Source of the DNA: JAQVSH01 sp964451605
GTDB lineage: Bacteria > Bacteroidota > Bacteroidia > Bacteroidales > UBA4181
Direction: 5' to 3'
Assembly: GCA_964451605.1 (NCBI GenBank)
Contig: CAYVJA010000096.1
Location: forward strand, 1 to 7,209
Length of the DNA: 7,209 nucleotides
Of this stretch, positions 6,452 to 7,209 are shown in pieces (the stretch's first letter is position 1; every line of letters starts with the position of its first letter). Under the pieces are notes generated by a model. That model was not told the origin of the DNA, did no database searches, and saw nothing but the letters and a program-made list of their open reading frames with translations. The position numbers and the translations under genes are program-made.

Positions 6452-7129
6452 TCTCTTTTTGGTGTTCCATCCAAACAGTTTGTATGGCGGGCACTCTCCA
6501 AAGATAGCTGCAAAGAAAAAAGGAATTGCCAAAATCAGCAATACTATTCCAAAAATGCCCGAGATAAATCCCCAGAGATAGAGTGATACAAAGACCATCG
6601 AGAGTGTCATCCGGATAATTCGGTCGGCGGTGCCCATATTGCCGCAGCACGAACCGGAGGTTCCGCCGCCATTGCCTTCGGAACTACAGCAATTGCCGTC
6701 TGTGGTGGTTTTCCCTTTGCAGCAGGCATCAACCGCATATTGGCCGGGACCCGAAAGGAAGAGGTAGATATAGACAACCAGATAGAAGAGTGGCAGTTCG
6801 GCCAGTGTATTCGTTTCGGTTACCGGGCCGTGGATTACAAATAGCGCCACAGCCATATTCACAATCAACACTCCGGCTGCCAGACGGGTAAATGCACCTA
6901 CAATCAGCAAAACAGAACAGAACACCTCGGCAAATACCGCCAGCGACAGCGAAGGCAGAGTGCCAATATGCAACGGATCGGGAAACCCGCCCGACATCTC
7001 GGCAAACCCCATCAACTTGGGCCATCCATGCGTCAACATGATTACACCTATAAAAAGGCGTAAAAACAACAGCGCCAAAGAACGAGAATCCTCCTTTAAA
7101 GGAGCACCGGAAAATAGAAACGATTTCAT
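6449..7129 (-). CDS. DoxX-family membrane protein fused to a DUF2892 (YgaP-like) membrane domain via a Cys-Cys-rich linker
   Basis: Predicted inner-membrane protein of 226 residues; its reaction is unknown. Residues 16-130 are a DoxX domain of four membrane segments (about 19-35, 60-79, 82-100, 111-127), with the hallmark HGWPKLMGF (34-42) after the first. Residues 136-164 form a hydrophilic Gly/Ser/Thr linker with three adjacent cysteine pairs (136-137, 147-148, 161-162). Residues 165-226 are a DUF2892 domain: MGTADRIIRM, two membrane segments (about 173-188 and 191-210) and GECPPYKLFGWNT, with Cys213. Relatives of DoxX include a small subunit of archaeal thiosulfate:quinone oxidoreductase, and DUF2892 forms the membrane part of the rhodanese YgaP; a sulfur, redox or metal role is therefore plausible but inferred. 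The start is ATG 7129: the alternative TTG at 7189 lies inside the promoter box and would add an unusual hydrophobic leader. It is monocistronic as far as seen, 64 bases upstream of acn, with a hairpin at its stop. Confidence 0.85.
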   Translation of the reverse strand: MKSFLFSGAPLKEDSRSLALLFLRLFIGVIMLTHGWPKLMGFAEMSGGFPDPLHIGTLPSLSLAVFAEVFCSVLLIVGAFTRLAAGVLIVNMAVALFVIHGPVTETNTLAELPLFYLVVYIYLFLSGPGQYAVDACCKGKTTTDGNCCSSEGNGGGTSGSCCGNMGTADRIIRMTLSMVFVSLYLWGFISGIFGIVLLILAIPFFFAAIFGECPPYKLFGWNTKKR

Positions 7130-7186
7130 AAGGGAGAGATTGATTATTATAATTAATTCAACAACCGCGCTCCCAAAAAGTTCACC

Positions 7187-7194
7187 CAAACCTA
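7187..7194 (-). promoter_or_regulatory. Bacteroidetes-type -7 promoter box for the DoxX-DUF2892 gene
   Basis: The minus strand reads TAGGTTTG, an exact match to the Bacteroidetes TAnnTTTG consensus, 57 bases before the chosen ATG at 7129. The -33 TTG element would lie about 20 bases further upstream, beyond the right edge, so the promoter is only half visible. The leader between box and start (7130-7186) is AT-rich and has no Shine-Dalgarno, as is common in this phylum. No other gene is visible from 7130 to the window end. Confidence 0.5.
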
Positions 7195-7209
7195 AACAAA
7201 CAGACGTCG

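Noticed and set aside
6366..6650. Minus-strand open frame of 94 codons overlapping the end of the DoxX-DUF2892 gene and the start of acn
   Set aside because: It reads a different frame through the DUF2892 coding region and the hairpin, resembles no known protein, and the DUF2892 frame is clearly the real one.
7130..7189. A 20-codon N-terminal extension of the DoxX-DUF2892 protein from a TTG at 7189
   Set aside because: The TTG overlaps the exact TAGGTTTG promoter box, so it would not be inside the transcript; ATG 7129 directly precedes the normal DoxX N-terminus.

Overview
This window looks like ordinary chromosomal DNA from a Bacteroidetes bacterium, most likely order Bacteroidales. The evidence is the Bacteroides-like citrate synthase (N-terminal NVKRGLRNEDHSGVLVGL block), the gene order acn-icd-gltA, a short class IV aminotransferase next to PabB, an exact Bacteroidetes-type -7 promoter box (TAnnTTTG), and the general lack of Shine-Dalgarno sequences. 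The genus cannot be fixed from the sequence alone.

Left part (1-1497, plus strand): the 3' portion of pabB, which runs off the left edge, followed after about 50 bases by a pabC-like class IV aminotransferase/lyase. Together they would convert chorismate to p-aminobenzoate for folate, with a glutaminase subunit (PabA/TrpG) that is not in the window. This pair meets the next cluster tail to tail with a single base between the stop codons.

Middle part (1499-6384, minus strand): three tightly packed genes transcribed in the order aconitase (acn), isocitrate dehydrogenase (icd), citrate synthase (gltA), with gaps of 5 and 12 bases. They form the complete oxidative branch from oxaloacetate plus acetyl-CoA to 2-oxoglutarate, which in anaerobic Bacteroidales mainly supplies glutamate-family precursors. 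All active-site residues that I can place are present. The point of note is the isocitrate dehydrogenase, whose cofactor-choosing positions match neither the classical NADP nor the classical NAD pattern.

Right part (6385-7209, minus strand): a 64-base gap holding a near-perfect hairpin (candidate terminator) that overlaps a weak promoter-like box for acn, then a membrane protein that fuses a DoxX domain to a DUF2892 (YgaP-like) membrane hairpin through a short linker with three Cys-Cys pairs. Its promoter-like box lies at 7187-7194. This fusion is the least ordinary item in the window.

I see no RNA genes, insertion sequences, CRISPR arrays, phage genes or defence genes, and no stretch over 300 bases without a gene. 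I found no convincing undescribed system; the best leads are the DoxX-DUF2892 fusion and the cofactor question in Icd.
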